Origin: Streptomyces bacillaris
GTDB lineage: Bacteria > Actinomycetota > Actinomycetes > Streptomycetales > Streptomycetaceae
DNA: 64,000 nucleotides
Direction of reading: 5' to 3'
NCBI RefSeq assembly: GCF_003268675.1
Contig: NZ_CP029378.1
Span: forward strand, 1,550,001-1,614,000
Part shown: in pieces, positions 18,501 through 27,200 of the stretch
Position numbering within the stretch: the first letter of the stretch is position 1
Layout: each line of letters begins with the position of its first letter
The notes under the pieces: model-generated
What the model saw: the letters and a program-made list of their open reading frames with translations, nothing else
Database searches by the model: none
What the model was told of the DNA's origin: nothing
Translations under genes and position numbers: made by a program

Positions 18501-19104
18501 GGGCCGCCCGGTCGAAGGACTCCCCGGTATCGGAGAAGGACTTGAGCACGACGGCGTTGTTGTCGTCCACCTGGAGCCCGGCGAACTTGACGCCCTCGGT
18601 CCCGCCGTCGCGCAGCGCCATGAGTGCGGCCCGGGGGCCGTTCATGTACTGGGCGAGCGGGATCGTGCTCATCTCCTGCTTGTTGTAGTCCTTGAACTCG
18701 TTGCCCTCACGGACGCTGACGTCGTCGACGTCCTCGGACGAGGTGCTCGCGAAGTGGATCTCGTTGTCCGACTTGACCCGGCCCTCGAAGACGATCCGGG
18801 CCTGCATGAGGACGGTCTTCTTGTTCTTGTTCAGGAAGTAGATGTCGTAGTCCTGGCCCTCGTTGACGAGGAAGCCGGACTCCGAGACGACGGACTTCAG
18901 GTCTCGTTCACGGATGTCCATCCGGAACAGCGGGCCACCGCTGGTCGAGGTGAGCTTCTCGAAGATCGTCTTGCGGTCCGGCACCGGATAGCCGGTGATG
19001 TGACGGACCAGGGTCGCCCAGGCGTCATCGGTCTCCGCCTCGTACCCCTTGAGCGTGTTGATGTTGTCGCGGGAGTTGGGGTCCGCGTTCCCGACCTCAG
19101 CCAC
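15526..19104 (-). CDS. Large repeat-rich T7SS-associated protein (AAWKG-like)
   Basis: 1192 residues, GTG start. The N-terminal 430 residues look globular and contain ASWKGEAADVF near residue 222, a WXG-like turn; similar Streptomyces proteins are labelled AAWKG family, a name I recall rather than tested. Residues about 440-560 are 11-residue repeats of the type NDILDDLNNKN, likely a hendecad coiled-coil stalk. Residues about 600-985 are repeats of FPDGS..TDPETGR..ITDPDG, reminiscent of YD/RHS-like beta repeats, including two nearly identical 128-residue units. The end is Gly/Pro-rich and then basic (RRKRRRR) and acidic. No signal peptide is seen. It lies between the WXG100 pair and the giant gene, so a secreted surface or adhesin-like T7SS substrate is the best guess. 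Confidence 0.75.
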   Translation of the reverse strand: MAEVGNADPNSRDNINTLKGYEAETDDAWATLVRHITGYPVPDRKTIFEKLTSTSGGPLFRMDIRERDLKSVVSESGFLVNEGQDYDIYFLNKNKKTVLMQARIVFEGRVKSDNEIHFASTSSEDVDDVSVREGNEFKDYNKQEMSTIPLAQYMNGPRAALMALRDGGTEGVKFAGLQVDDNNAVVLKSFSDTGESFDRAAQFFKNKAVVLKDWEDRFAREDASWKGEAADVFRNLLKKVRENYDGYVETFGASTYADDATGSGGTVYSRALSIGSQTLKDSATNLLGNWLEWAQSPHYDPLRVLRYLLDDLAMWVNEHNIGQSDIEAYTHTGYQGAGYTSVTHSPKGGFLQEHPIYGDLSDIANWKKVGDRAVELWNQGVDQDLIRPAIAETSKLNNRFLDLTKDFTENVPKPKTTSTAGEDYANDKLNDPTGGGGPDIDEWLEKLNENNNDFLDDLNKNNNDILDDLNNKNNDILDDLNSKNNEFLDDLNKNSNGILDDLNQNNKTVLDDLGNINNTALDNLNDLGNANNDVLNSLGDLGNANNEALNSLGNLGDLGNLSDDLNGGPGAFPPGVIPPVTQSGPVNFGPLNGNQDGTRGNPNQEFTRSLGNLLGNSGLNTPTGGSTRLRDGAITTDFPNGGRSTFDPETGDLTTISPDGSTVTRNLSGGAKITNPDGSVTSLDRDGNLTTTFPDGSKQVIDPRTGQAVTTNPDGSTTTTDLGNLGGLNNPSGGLDRLDLGGLDGAPGGLETPTGGRTSLGLDGDLNSVFPDGSRSSFDPDTGRLTITDPDGSTRTVDLTHGAEVTNPDGSKTVLDNGQLKTTFPDGSVQVTDPETGRTTITDPDGNTRTVDLGGLNNSSGGLDRLDLDGMDGARGGWETPTGGRTSLGLDGDLNSVFPDGSRSSFDPDTGRLTITDPDGSTRTVDLTHGAEVTNPDGSKTVLDNGQLKTTFPDGTVQVTDPETGRTTITDPDGNTRTVDLGGLNSGLDRGPGERLDLGNLGSLNGNGGGGSSGGGPSTVSRDVPLSGLDLGGGGNSGGSLGPVALDNALLGNGTGDGLNPGQPTGQGGPPPGAPGAPGMPGSPGMPMGGAGMGGAGGEKGNGERVRAVLVDAAEESARRKRRRRGAWNRQESEDTFLAPAPRVSTTSNGSDPRAAEEPDSARRTTSSSAYLEEDEDVWGTEEGGSPAVIGR
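16153..16875 (-). repeat. Two near-identical 384-bp direct repeats inside the AAWKG-like gene
   Basis: For example, CGTCAGATCC recurs at 16321 and 16705, and more than 100 nt around it match almost exactly. The period of 384 nt equals 128 codons, so the frame is kept. Inside the repeats the coding strand uses GAT, AGT, GGT, AAT, TTT and TTG codons heavily, unlike the flanking sequence. Confidence 0.85.
17425..17780 (-). repeat. 33-bp tandem repeats encoding 11-residue LDDLN units
   Basis: Ten or so degenerate copies of a 33-nt unit encode LDDLN followed by an Asn/Lys-rich stretch. Hydrophobic residues recur every 11 positions, as expected for a right-handed hendecad coiled coil. Later copies drift to LNSLGDLGNAN. 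Confidence 0.75.
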
Positions 19105-19149
19105 TGGTGGCCCCTTCGGTGCTGGTCCTCGTCCTGGTCCTGGTGCCGG

Positions 19150-19626
19150 TCAGGAGTTTCCTTCGCTGCCGCCGGTGCCTCCGACGGTCAGGGCGTCCAC
19201 CTCGTCGAAGGTCTGGAGCAGCGTCTGCGCGTCGATCGCGTCGAGATTCTTCTCCTTGGTCTTGTTCGCCTCCTCGATGGTCTCGGTGAGGGCTTCCTTC
19301 AGCTCCTTGAAGAGGGTCACCTGGTCACCGAGGAGCTTGTCGATCCCGGTGGCCGCCGTGGTGATGGAGGTGAGCAGCGTCTTGCCGGAGATCAGGTCCT
19401 CCTCCTCGCCCCGGCCGATCTTGCCGATGCGCAGGATCTGCTGGTCCTTCTTGGAGTTCTCCTCCGTGGTGTATCCGGCGACCAGGTCACCGAGCGGGCG
19501 GACGCCGTCCTTGGTGTCCTCCCGGTGGCTCTTCGCATCGCGCTGGACCGGCTCGACCTCGTAGTCCCGGAAGTTCTCCATCTGCTTGAGGTCGAAGTGC
19601 TTGACGTCGGCCTTCTCACCGGCCAT
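19150..19626 (-). CDS. Helical T7SS-associated protein
   Basis: 158 residues, ATG with GAGGAGG about 8 nt upstream. It is rich in Lys, Glu and Asp and almost entirely helical by composition, with two long amphipathic stretches (about 80-145) and a Gly/Ser tail. It has no WxG motif, no signal peptide and no membrane segment. It lies between a WXG100 gene and the AAWKG-like gene in the same direction, with 45 nt to the latter, so it is probably co-expressed and may be a further substrate or a dedicated chaperone. I do not recognise a more specific family. Confidence 0.65.
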   Translation of the reverse strand: MAGEKADVKHFDLKQMENFRDYEVEPVQRDAKSHREDTKDGVRPLGDLVAGYTTEENSKKDQQILRIGKIGRGEEEDLISGKTLLTSITTAATGIDKLLGDQVTLFKELKEALTETIEEANKTKEKNLDAIDAQTLLQTFDEVDALTVGGTGGSEGNS

Positions 19627-19669
19627 GGGGCATCCTCCTCGGGTTCGGTGCCGGATGGGGTACGGAGCG

Positions 19670-19698
19670 GCGGGCGCCGGAGGTCTCCGGTCGCCCGC
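19670..19698 (-). terminator. Hairpin in the gap after the second WXG100 gene
   Basis: 13-bp GC stem with a single bulged base and 2-nt loop, in the 126-nt gap between the WXG100 gene ending at 19753 and the next start at 19626. There is no T-run. It is a plausible partial terminator or 3'-end stabiliser for the abundant WXG100 messages. Confidence 0.4.
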
Positions 19699-19752
19699 GA
19701 CGCGTCCGGGTCCCGCCCGCCGACGGGGCGGTGGGGCGGAACCCGGAGTCGG

Positions 19753-20061
19753 CTAACGGGCCCGTACGTTGCCCCAGTTGTCGGCGCTCCGGCGCTCGTC
19801 CCGCGAGTGGCTGTCGTGGATCGTCTGGACCAGGTCGCCGCTGTCGCGGAGCAGCTCCGCCATGCGCTGGGTCGCCTGGTTCCACTCGAACTGCACGCCG
19901 CGATACATCTCCTGGTCGGCACCCTCCCAGGAGCTGATCAGCGGCTTCAGCTCGCCTTCCAGGTTGCTGAGGGTGGTGATGATCTTCTGGGTCTCCTGTG
20001 CCAGCTCCTCGATCGCGTGGCGAACCTTGGCGTACTGCACATCGATGATGCCGTCGGCCAT
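19753..20061 (-). CDS. WXG100-family T7SS substrate (SWEG type)
   Basis: 102 residues, ATG with GAGGAG 6-7 nt upstream. The sequence is a helix, then S-W-E-G at about 44-47, then a second helix: the classic WXG100 hairpin. The length matches EsxA/EsxB. It forms a tandem pair with the WXG100 gene upstream (89-nt gap with a short CCGGGCCC hairpin), the usual arrangement for an Esx heterodimer. I see no C-terminal YxxxD/E export motif, so export may rely on another partner. Confidence 0.9.
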   Translation of the reverse strand: MADGIIDVQYAKVRHAIEELAQETQKIITTLSNLEGELKPLISSWEGADQEMYRGVQFEWNQATQRMAELLRDSGDLVQTIHDSHSRDERRSADNWGNVRAR

Positions 20062-20150
20062 GACATCTCCTCTCGGATGACCGGGCCCGGGGCCCGGGGG
20101 TGCTCAGGGGTTTCCGGCCTCCGCTCGGAGGACGGTCGACGCGAGGAAGG

Positions 20151-20486
20151 TCAGCGCAGCGCCTCGAAGACGCCCTGGCTGGTCTTGCTGTTGAGCACCT
20201 CGGTGAGGTCCCGGTTCTCCTGCGCCAGCCGGTTCGCCGAGTCCACGTTCTCCTGGAGCGCGTTGATCATCTTGCTGATCTGGACGACGACCTTCTGGGA
20301 CTCGCCGGTCCAGCTCCGGAAGAGCTTCAGCAGGGCCTGGCCCTCGTCGCCTCCGACACCCGAACGCGCCGCGATCTGGGCAACGTTGTCCTGGATCTTC
20401 TCCACCGAGTTACGGGCCGACTCGAGTGAGGAGACACCTCCCAAGCCTTTGGCATGATCCGCCCTGCGCTGGCCAGTGTCCGCCAT
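20151..20486 (-). CDS. WXG100-family T7SS substrate (SWTG type), first gene of the Esx pair
   Basis: 111 residues from ATG 20486, which has GAAGGGAG about 6 nt upstream; an earlier in-frame start at 20510 has no such site. The motif S-W-T-G sits near residue 60 between two helices. It is the first gene after the 380-nt region downstream of eccB, so the esx cluster probably has its own promoter there. Probable heterodimer partner of the following WXG100 protein. Confidence 0.85.
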   Translation of the reverse strand: MADTGQRRADHAKGLGGVSSLESARNSVEKIQDNVAQIAARSGVGGDEGQALLKLFRSWTGESQKVVVQISKMINALQENVDSANRLAQENRDLTEVLNSKTSQGVFEALR

Positions 20487-20866
20487 GTCACGCTCCCTTC
20501 GTCGAGGCAACTCTCGTCACGTGGTTGCCCGCTGAGGTTATGGAGAACCTCGCGTGCGGCGCAACGTACGCAAGGAAGATTTGAGCATAGGACGGGTTCC
20601 TGCATTCCGTGCACGGCAAGGAAGTTGATCCGATGTTTCCGCGAAATGAACGCGGATGGGGGCCGGATGGCCACGCGGCGGGGTTCAGACAGGAAACGGG
20701 CACCGGAAGAATCCGAACGGGCAGCGGGGCGGCCCATTTTCTGAGCTTTATCTGAGGTTTCTCCTGAGAATTCCCCACCAAATCTCCCCGAGCGGCACCG
20801 GGCTGTGCGCACCACCTGAGCCGCCCTCATTTCCCGTTCCAGCGCTGTTGGGAGCATTTGGGCGGA
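20487..20866. promoter_or_regulatory. 380-nt gap between eccB and the esx genes, likely esx promoter
   Basis: No coding sequence is recognised. G+C falls noticeably below the neighbouring genes (for example around 20730-20790 and 20570-20660), as in Streptomyces promoters. I see no convincing -10/-35 pair, so the exact start site is undetermined. Confidence 0.45.
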
Positions 20867-22435
20867 TCATGGCCGGGAGTCGGCCGCGCCCACGGCCTTG
20901 GGCGATCCGGCCGCCGTCTTCTCGCCGTCCGCGCACCGGGGGGCGGTGACCCTGGGCTCGGCGGCGCCGGTGGCGGCGGCCGGGTCCAGGTCCGCGCCGG
21001 TCGGCAGGGCCGCGAGGAGCGGTGCGGGTACGGAGCCGATGTCCTCCTCCCCGTACCCGAGCGCCGCCAGGGCGTCCTTGCCCGGTACCCGGTACTTCAC
21101 GCCGTTCTCCGCCACCAGGTAGGTCGTCGCCGCGTGGGCCGCGCCGCTGGCGTGCAGGGCCCGTACCAGGGCGCCGTGCCCCGGCCGTACGACCGTGGCG
21201 TCGGTGGAGGCGCAGGCCTCGGCCAGCGGCTGGGCGGCGCCCTGCGAGAACGCGACGGGGGCCAGCCCGGTCAGCGGGACCAGGACCGACCGGATGCGGG
21301 CGCCGCCGTTGCCGCCGTCGACCTGCGCGCAGAGCGCGGTGCCGCGCGGCGCGGACTGCGGGGCGGGAGGCGTACGGGGCAGCTCCGCGCCGGCCGCCGG
21401 GGGCGTGGCGGACTCCTTCGCGCGGTGGGTGCGCAGGGCGTCGGCGCCGACCGCGCGGGCCTTGGGCGAACTCCCCTGGTAGGCGTCCTTCTGGGTGGCC
21501 GGGTCGCCCAGCACGAGGGCGGCCTCCAGCCGGGAGAGCGGCACCAGGCCGTCCTTGCGGAGCAGGTGGTACGTGCTGTCGCCGCCGGGGACGCTGACCT
21601 CGAAGAGCTGGCCGACGCGGCTGGGTTCGCCGCCCAGGACCGGGCCCTCCTCGCCGCGCCCCGGGACCTCCGGGGGCTTCAGCGCGGGGCCGGGGGCCAG
21701 GGCGTCGAGGAAGGCGGCCGAGACCGGCATGGCCCGCTCGGAGCCGTAACCGAGGGCGTTACGGGCGTCGGAGGCCCGGTCCAGGGGCAGCCGGCTGCCC
21801 CGCCACACCAGGTACTCGGCGCGGTCCGGGCCGCTGACGAGGACGCCCCGGTCGGCGCCGACGTCCTGGGTCTCCAGCGGGGCCCCGGCGACCAGCGTGG
21901 TGGCCCCCGCCTGCTCCACCCCGGCGCCCGCGACGGCACCTGAGGTGCTGGGCAGCGCCCCGTCCGGGCCGGTCACGCACATGTGCCAGGCCCCGGCGTC
22001 CAACTGGGCGGGGCCGGGAAGGGTGTCGGGGGCGCCGGGGATGCCGGCCGGAGCGCCGACGGGCACGTCCCGCAGCGAGGCGGTGGAGACGTCCACGGCC
22101 TTGAGCTGGGCGCCTCCGATCAGCCGGGCGGAGGCGTAGTTGCGCACCGGGTGGAGCACCCCGTCGGTGCCGGTCCACAGATAGCGGGCCCCGGTCTCAC
22201 GGTTGACCACCAGGTTCTCGCCCTTGCGCCAGGTCTCGTTGCCGCCGGGGCGCAGCAGCCCGTATACGGTGGCTCCGGCGCCGATCAGGACGGTCACCAG
22301 CAGGCCGAAGACCACGCCCCGGGTGGTGCGGCCCAACGGGCTCTCCGGGGCGTCCGGGTCGGCGGTGAGCAGGCCCGAGCTGAGCCTGCCCATCATGAAT
22401 CCGTGGGCCTGCACCTGGTCGCGCTTGGACTGCAC
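20867..22435 (-). CDS. eccB: EccB, T7SS membrane-complex subunit
   Basis: 522 residues, GTG start with GAGGAGAGG just upstream. A short cytosolic N-terminus (MQSKRDQVQAHGFMMGRL, typical of EccB) is followed by one membrane segment at about 42-62 and a large extracytoplasmic domain with repeated units and paired cysteines, as in the EccB fold. EccB is a structural part of the ESX inner-membrane core with EccC, EccD and, in mycobacteria, EccE. It lies 46 nt downstream of eccD in the same direction. The C-terminus is Ala/Pro-rich and probably flexible. Confidence 0.93.
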   Translation of the reverse strand: MQSKRDQVQAHGFMMGRLSSGLLTADPDAPESPLGRTTRGVVFGLLVTVLIGAGATVYGLLRPGGNETWRKGENLVVNRETGARYLWTGTDGVLHPVRNYASARLIGGAQLKAVDVSTASLRDVPVGAPAGIPGAPDTLPGPAQLDAGAWHMCVTGPDGALPSTSGAVAGAGVEQAGATTLVAGAPLETQDVGADRGVLVSGPDRAEYLVWRGSRLPLDRASDARNALGYGSERAMPVSAAFLDALAPGPALKPPEVPGRGEEGPVLGGEPSRVGQLFEVSVPGGDSTYHLLRKDGLVPLSRLEAALVLGDPATQKDAYQGSSPKARAVGADALRTHRAKESATPPAAGAELPRTPPAPQSAPRGTALCAQVDGGNGGARIRSVLVPLTGLAPVAFSQGAAQPLAEACASTDATVVRPGHGALVRALHASGAAHAATTYLVAENGVKYRVPGKDALAALGYGEEDIGSVPAPLLAALPTGADLDPAAATGAAEPRVTAPRCADGEKTAAGSPKAVGAADSRP

Positions 22436-22481
22436 GGCCTCTCCTCAACTCGTCTTCCATCAAGCGGCGTACGGGGGGGAA

Positions 22482-23888
22482 TCAGCCGAACAGGCCGCGC
22501 AGCCAGCCGAAGAGGCCCGCGACCCACAGGGCGAACGGCAGCAGCGCGACCGCGAGGCCGGTGTGGGCCAGCTCCGCGGCCCGGCCCCAGTACGGCAGCA
22601 TCCGGCGGCCGGGCACGACCCACGAGGCGGTCACGAGACCGGCCGCGGCGGCGAGCAGGACCGCGAAGACCACCAGGCGGCCGTCGGCGTCGCTGTCCAC
22701 CGCCCAGGCGCGGGCGAGCAGCAGCAGCCCCCAGATCCCGGGCACCACGAGGGTGAGGCGCTGGCCGATGTCGATCAGGCCCCGGGCGTGCAGGAGCAGC
22801 AGCAGGGACAGGGCCAGCGCGGTGAGCGTCTCGGGCAGGTCGGGGGTGTGGGCGAGGACGGTCAGGGCGGCGGCGACGACGGTTCCGGTGGCGGCGAAGA
22901 GGGCGGTGACCCAGCGCCCGGCGAGTTCGGTGCGTTCGGCGACCTCGTCGCCCGCGTACGGGTCGATGCCTTCCTGGAGTTGCCCGGCGGAGGAGGGCAG
23001 GGCGGGCATCCGCATCCCGGCCAGTTTGAAGGCGAAGGGGGCCACGGCCCCGGCGGCGAGCGCGATCACGGTGGCGACCAGCGCGACGGCGGCGGGCACG
23101 TCCAGGCCGGAGTAGCCCATCAGCGCGCCGGAGATCGCGGTGGCGACCGCGACCACGGCGGTGGCCAGCAGCGCGGGGGCGCCGACGGCGGTGGCGGCGA
23201 GCGCGAGGACCGCGCCGCCCGCGGCGGCGGCACCGGCGGCGAGCAGCCGGGCGCCCACGACCTGGGCCGCGTCGGGCCCGGTCAGGTCGCCGCCGGGCAG
23301 CACCCAGCCGACCAGGGCGAAGCACGGGGCGACCAGCAGGCCCAGCGCGGTGGCGGAGAGCCGGTCCCCGATCGCGCGGCTGGCGGTGCCGGCCCCCGCG
23401 AGGAGCAGCACCCCGGCCACGGTGGCGCAGGCGGCCCGGATGCCGGTGGAGTCGGTCACACCGGGCCGGAAGACCAGCACCAGGGCGGCGGCCACCGTCG
23501 CCAGGGCGGTCCCCACGAGCAGGCCGCGGGCCGCCCCGGCGTGCCAGGTGTGCAGCCGCCGGCCCACCGTCTCGGCGATCCCGTCGACCAGGTCGTCCAG
23601 GCGGGCCTCGGGCAGTGCCTCTGTGTGGGGGCGCAGATGGAGCACGGCCCCGTCGGCGAGACCGGCGCCCGCCAGGGTGGTCTCCTCGTCGAGCGGTGCG
23701 TCCCCGAGCCTCTGGAGCACCCATCCGGCGTGGTCGAGCCCGGCCTCCTCGGCCTCCTCACCGACGTACCGCAGGAGGGTGGGGAGGAGGTCGGCGACGG
23801 GCACGTCGGCGGGCACGGCCAGATCGATGGTCACGCTCGGCGCACGTACGGTCAGGCGGCACGTTTCGGCCACCGCACTGTCGGTCAT
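22482..23888 (-). CDS. eccD: EccD, T7SS integral-membrane channel subunit
   Basis: 468 residues from ATG 23888. Residues about 8-90 form a ubiquitin-like (EsaB/YukD-type) cytosolic domain, followed by some eleven hydrophobic segments up to the C-terminus (ending WVAGLFGWLRGLFG). That matches EccD, which dimerises and forms the membrane vestibule of ESX systems. An in-frame extension to 24155 exists but is rich in Ser/Arg/Pro and lacks homology-like features. It is the first gene of the minus-strand T7SS block and diverges from eccC. Confidence 0.93.
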   Translation of the reverse strand: MTDSAVAETCRLTVRAPSVTIDLAVPADVPVADLLPTLLRYVGEEAEEAGLDHAGWVLQRLGDAPLDEETTLAGAGLADGAVLHLRPHTEALPEARLDDLVDGIAETVGRRLHTWHAGAARGLLVGTALATVAAALVLVFRPGVTDSTGIRAACATVAGVLLLAGAGTASRAIGDRLSATALGLLVAPCFALVGWVLPGGDLTGPDAAQVVGARLLAAGAAAAGGAVLALAATAVGAPALLATAVVAVATAISGALMGYSGLDVPAAVALVATVIALAAGAVAPFAFKLAGMRMPALPSSAGQLQEGIDPYAGDEVAERTELAGRWVTALFAATGTVVAAALTVLAHTPDLPETLTALALSLLLLLHARGLIDIGQRLTLVVPGIWGLLLLARAWAVDSDADGRLVVFAVLLAAAAGLVTASWVVPGRRMLPYWGRAAELAHTGLAVALLPFALWVAGLFGWLRGLFG

Positions 23889-24289
23889 CAGCAGAACTCT
23901 CGTCTTCCGTGCAGGCTTTGACAGGAAGCTTCCCCGGGAGAGGGAATGTGCGAACAGTACGGATAAGTCCGCGGCCTGTGAACCGGGCTGCGATGCGGGC
24001 GAATTGTGCCCGCGCACCCGTCGGCCACCACTCCCGCGTGGACAGGGCGCGTTCCGTGAATGCAGACTACTGCCTGCGGCCACCGGCCGTACTGCGGGCC
24101 GGTGGAGGAATACGGCGGGCTCCGTCCGGCCCGGAAGTCCGGACACGCCCGCCATCCGCTCGAAACATTCACCCGGCGTTCATCGGTGCATCCCCGCCCG
24201 AGGAATCCTCCGGGTGCGGTCTTTCCTCCTCCCGGACGCGCCGCTATTCGGGGCGGGCCGGAAAGCCAGTGAACCGGAGGTTCTGTTCC
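23889..24289. promoter_or_regulatory. Divergent eccD/eccC control region with inverted repeats
   Basis: 401 nt without a recognised gene. It holds a perfect 9-bp inverted repeat with an 8-nt spacer (CCACCGGCC at 24080-24088, GGCCGGTGG at 24097-24105) and a shorter one (GCGGGC/GCCCGC, 23995-24013). Either could be an operator that co-ordinates the two halves of the secretion machine. Confidence 0.5.
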
Positions 24290-27200
24290 TTGAGTGTCGT
24301 GCTGTTTCGCCGTCCGGCCCGCAGACGCGGACCGGAGATGCCCGATGGGCAGTTGACCCTCCAGGAGCCACCGGTCCTCGCCGAGTCGGTGCCGGACACC
24401 TCGGCGGTGTGGACGTACCTGCCGATGGCGCTGATGTCGGTGTCGATGATGCTGATGTTCCTGCGCCCCGGCGGCGGGAACGGCGTCTTCATGTATCTGG
24501 CGATGGGCGTCATGGCGCTCTCCGCCGGTGCGATGCTGCTGGGGCAGCTGATGCGCCGCTCCAGCGAGCGCAAGCAGCGGCTGAAGGGGGAACGGCGGGA
24601 CTATCTGCGCTACTTGGCGCAGACCCGCAAGCGGGTGCGGACCACCATCGCGGAGCAGCAGCGGGCGCTGGCCTGGCGCCACCCGGAGCCGGCGTCGCTG
24701 CGCTCGCTGGCCCGCACCACCCGGCTGTGGGAACGGCGCCCGGCGGACGAGGACTTCGGCGAGGTCCGGATCGCGGTCGGTGAGCAGCAGCTCGCGCTCA
24801 CCCTCAACCCGGTCTCCACCCGGCCGGTGGAGGACCTCGAACCGCTCTGCGCACACGCCCTGCGCCGCTTCATCCGCGCCTACTCCACCATCCCGGACCA
24901 GCCGCTCGGCCTCTATCTGCGCTCCTCGGCCCGGATCCTGCTGCGCCCCGAGGAGGGGCCGGACGGGAGTGCCGCGGAGGACAGGAGCGAGGACGTACGG
25001 GCGCTGGTGCGGGCGGTCCTCGGGCAGCTCGCGGTCTTCCACGCGCCCGAGGAGCTGTGGATCGCGTTCTGCGTCAGCGACGAGCGGCGGCCCGACTGGG
25101 AGTGGGTCAAGTGGCTGCCGCACGTGCTGGATCCGCACGAGGAGGACGGGGCTGGCCACGCCCGCCGGATCACCGCCGACCTCACCGAGCTGGACGATCT
25201 GCTGGGCGCCGAGTTCGCCGAGCGCCCCGGCTTCGATCCGGACGCCACCCCGGGCCGCGACGAGCCGTACACGGTCGTGGTGGTGGACGGGGTCACCATC
25301 CCCGAGGGGCACCGCTGGGAGGGGCACGGCTACCGCAACGCCCTGGTCCTGGACGTGTCGGGGGCGCTGCGCTGGCGGCCCGGCCGCAACACGCTGCGGC
25401 TGACCGTCGGGCCCGGGCAGGTGAACCTGGTGCGCACCGACCGCAGCCGCAAGGAGCGTTCGGTTCCGCTCGGCCGCCCGGACCGGCTCGGCACGCTCGG
25501 CGCGCAGGCGCTGGCCCGGCTCCTCGCCCCGCGCCGGATGAGCCTGGGCTCCGACATCGCGCAGCCGCTGGAGACCGATGTCGAGCTGACCACGCTGCTC
25601 GGCATCCCCGATCTGCACCGGCACGATCCGCAGACCCTCTTCGCCCGGCACTCCGGCTCCGGTCGGCTGCGGGTGCCGATCGCGGTCGGCGTGGACGGCC
25701 GTCCGGTGGAGCTGGACATCAAGGAGTCCGCGCAGGGCGGGATGGGCCCGCACGGCATGCTCATCGGCGCCACCGGCTCCGGCAAGAGCGAACTGCTGCG
25801 CACTCTGGTCCTCGGCCTCGCGCTGACCAACTCCTCCGAGACCCTCAACTTCGTCCTGGTCGACTTCAAGGGCGGCGCCACCTTCCTCGGCCTGGAGGAA
25901 CTCCCGCACACCTCCGCGGTGATCACCAACCTGGCCGACGAAGTCGCCCTGGTGGAACGGATGCAGGATGCCCTGCACGGCGAACTGATCCGCCGCCAGG
26001 AGCTGTTGCGCTCAGCAGGCAACTACACCTCGGCGCTGGAGTACGAACGGGCCCGCGCCGCCGGGGCGGACCTCGCCCCGCTGCCCAGCCTCTTCGTCGT
26101 GGTCGACGAGTTCAGCGAACTGCTGTCCACCCACCGGGAGTTCATGGAGCTGTTCGTGATGATCGGGCGGCTGGGCCGCTCGCTCGGCGTCCATCTGCTC
26201 TTGGCCTCCCAGCGGTTGGACGAGGGCCGCATGCACCAGCTGGAGAGCCACCTCTCGTACCGGATAGGGCTGCGCACCTTCTCCGCGATGGAGAGCCGGG
26301 GCGTGCTCGGGGTGCCCGACGCCTACGAGCTGCCCGCGGCTCCGGGCGGCGGCTATCTGAAGTCCGGGGTGGAGGCGCTGACCCGGTTCCGGGCCGCGTA
26401 CTCCTCGGGGACGTACCGGCGTCGTACGGGCGCGGTGGTGCAGGCCCGGGTGGCGAGCCAGGTGGTGCCGTGGACCAGCGGCTGGGTGGTGCCCCGCACC
26501 CTGGAGGCGGCGCCCGAGCCGGAGCCGGAGGCCGGGGAGGGCGAGGAGGAGGCGCTGATCGACGTGGCGCTGGACCGGCTGCGCGGCTCCGGGCCCGCCG
26601 CCCACCAGGTGTGGCTACCGCCGCTGGACGAGCCGTCACCGCTGGACGCGCTGCTGCCCGGGATCGCCCCGGACAAGGTGCGGGGGCTGACCGCGGCGGG
26701 CTGGCCGGGCACGGGGAAGCTGCGGGTGCCGGTCGGCCTGGTGGACAAGCCGTTCGAGCAGCGCCGCGACCCGCTGATCGTGGACCTCTCCGGGGCGGGC
26801 GGCCATGTCGCCGTCGCGGGCGGTTCGCAGAGCGGCAAGTCCACGCTGGCCCGCACCCTGATCGCCGCCCTGGCCCTCACCCACACCCCGGCCGAGATCC
26901 AGTTCTACTGCCTGGACTTCGGCGGCGGCGGCCTCTCCCAGCTCGCCGGGCTCCCGCATGTCGGCGGGGTCGCCGCCCGGCTCAACCCGGAGCGGGTCAA
27001 CCGGGCGGTGGCCGAGGTGATGGCGCTGCTCGCCCGGCGCGAGCAGTTCTTCGTGGACCACGCACTGGACTCCATGCAGTCCTACCGGCGCCGCCGGGCC
27101 GCCGGGGAGTTCCCGGACGAGCCGTTCGGTGATGTGTTCATGGTGGTCGACGGCTGGTCCACGGTCCGCCAGGACTACGACGACCTGATCCCGAAGTTCA

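Noticed and set aside
16318..20457. A plus-strand open frame of 1379 codons opposite the AAWKG-like and WXG100 genes
   Set aside because: Antisense shadow; it spans several well-supported minus-strand genes and their gaps.
23615..24289. Extension of eccC upstream into the eccD gene
   Set aside because: The extension is Arg/Pro-rich and antisense to eccD; TTG 24290 has an ideal ribosome site and gives the typical EccC N-terminus.
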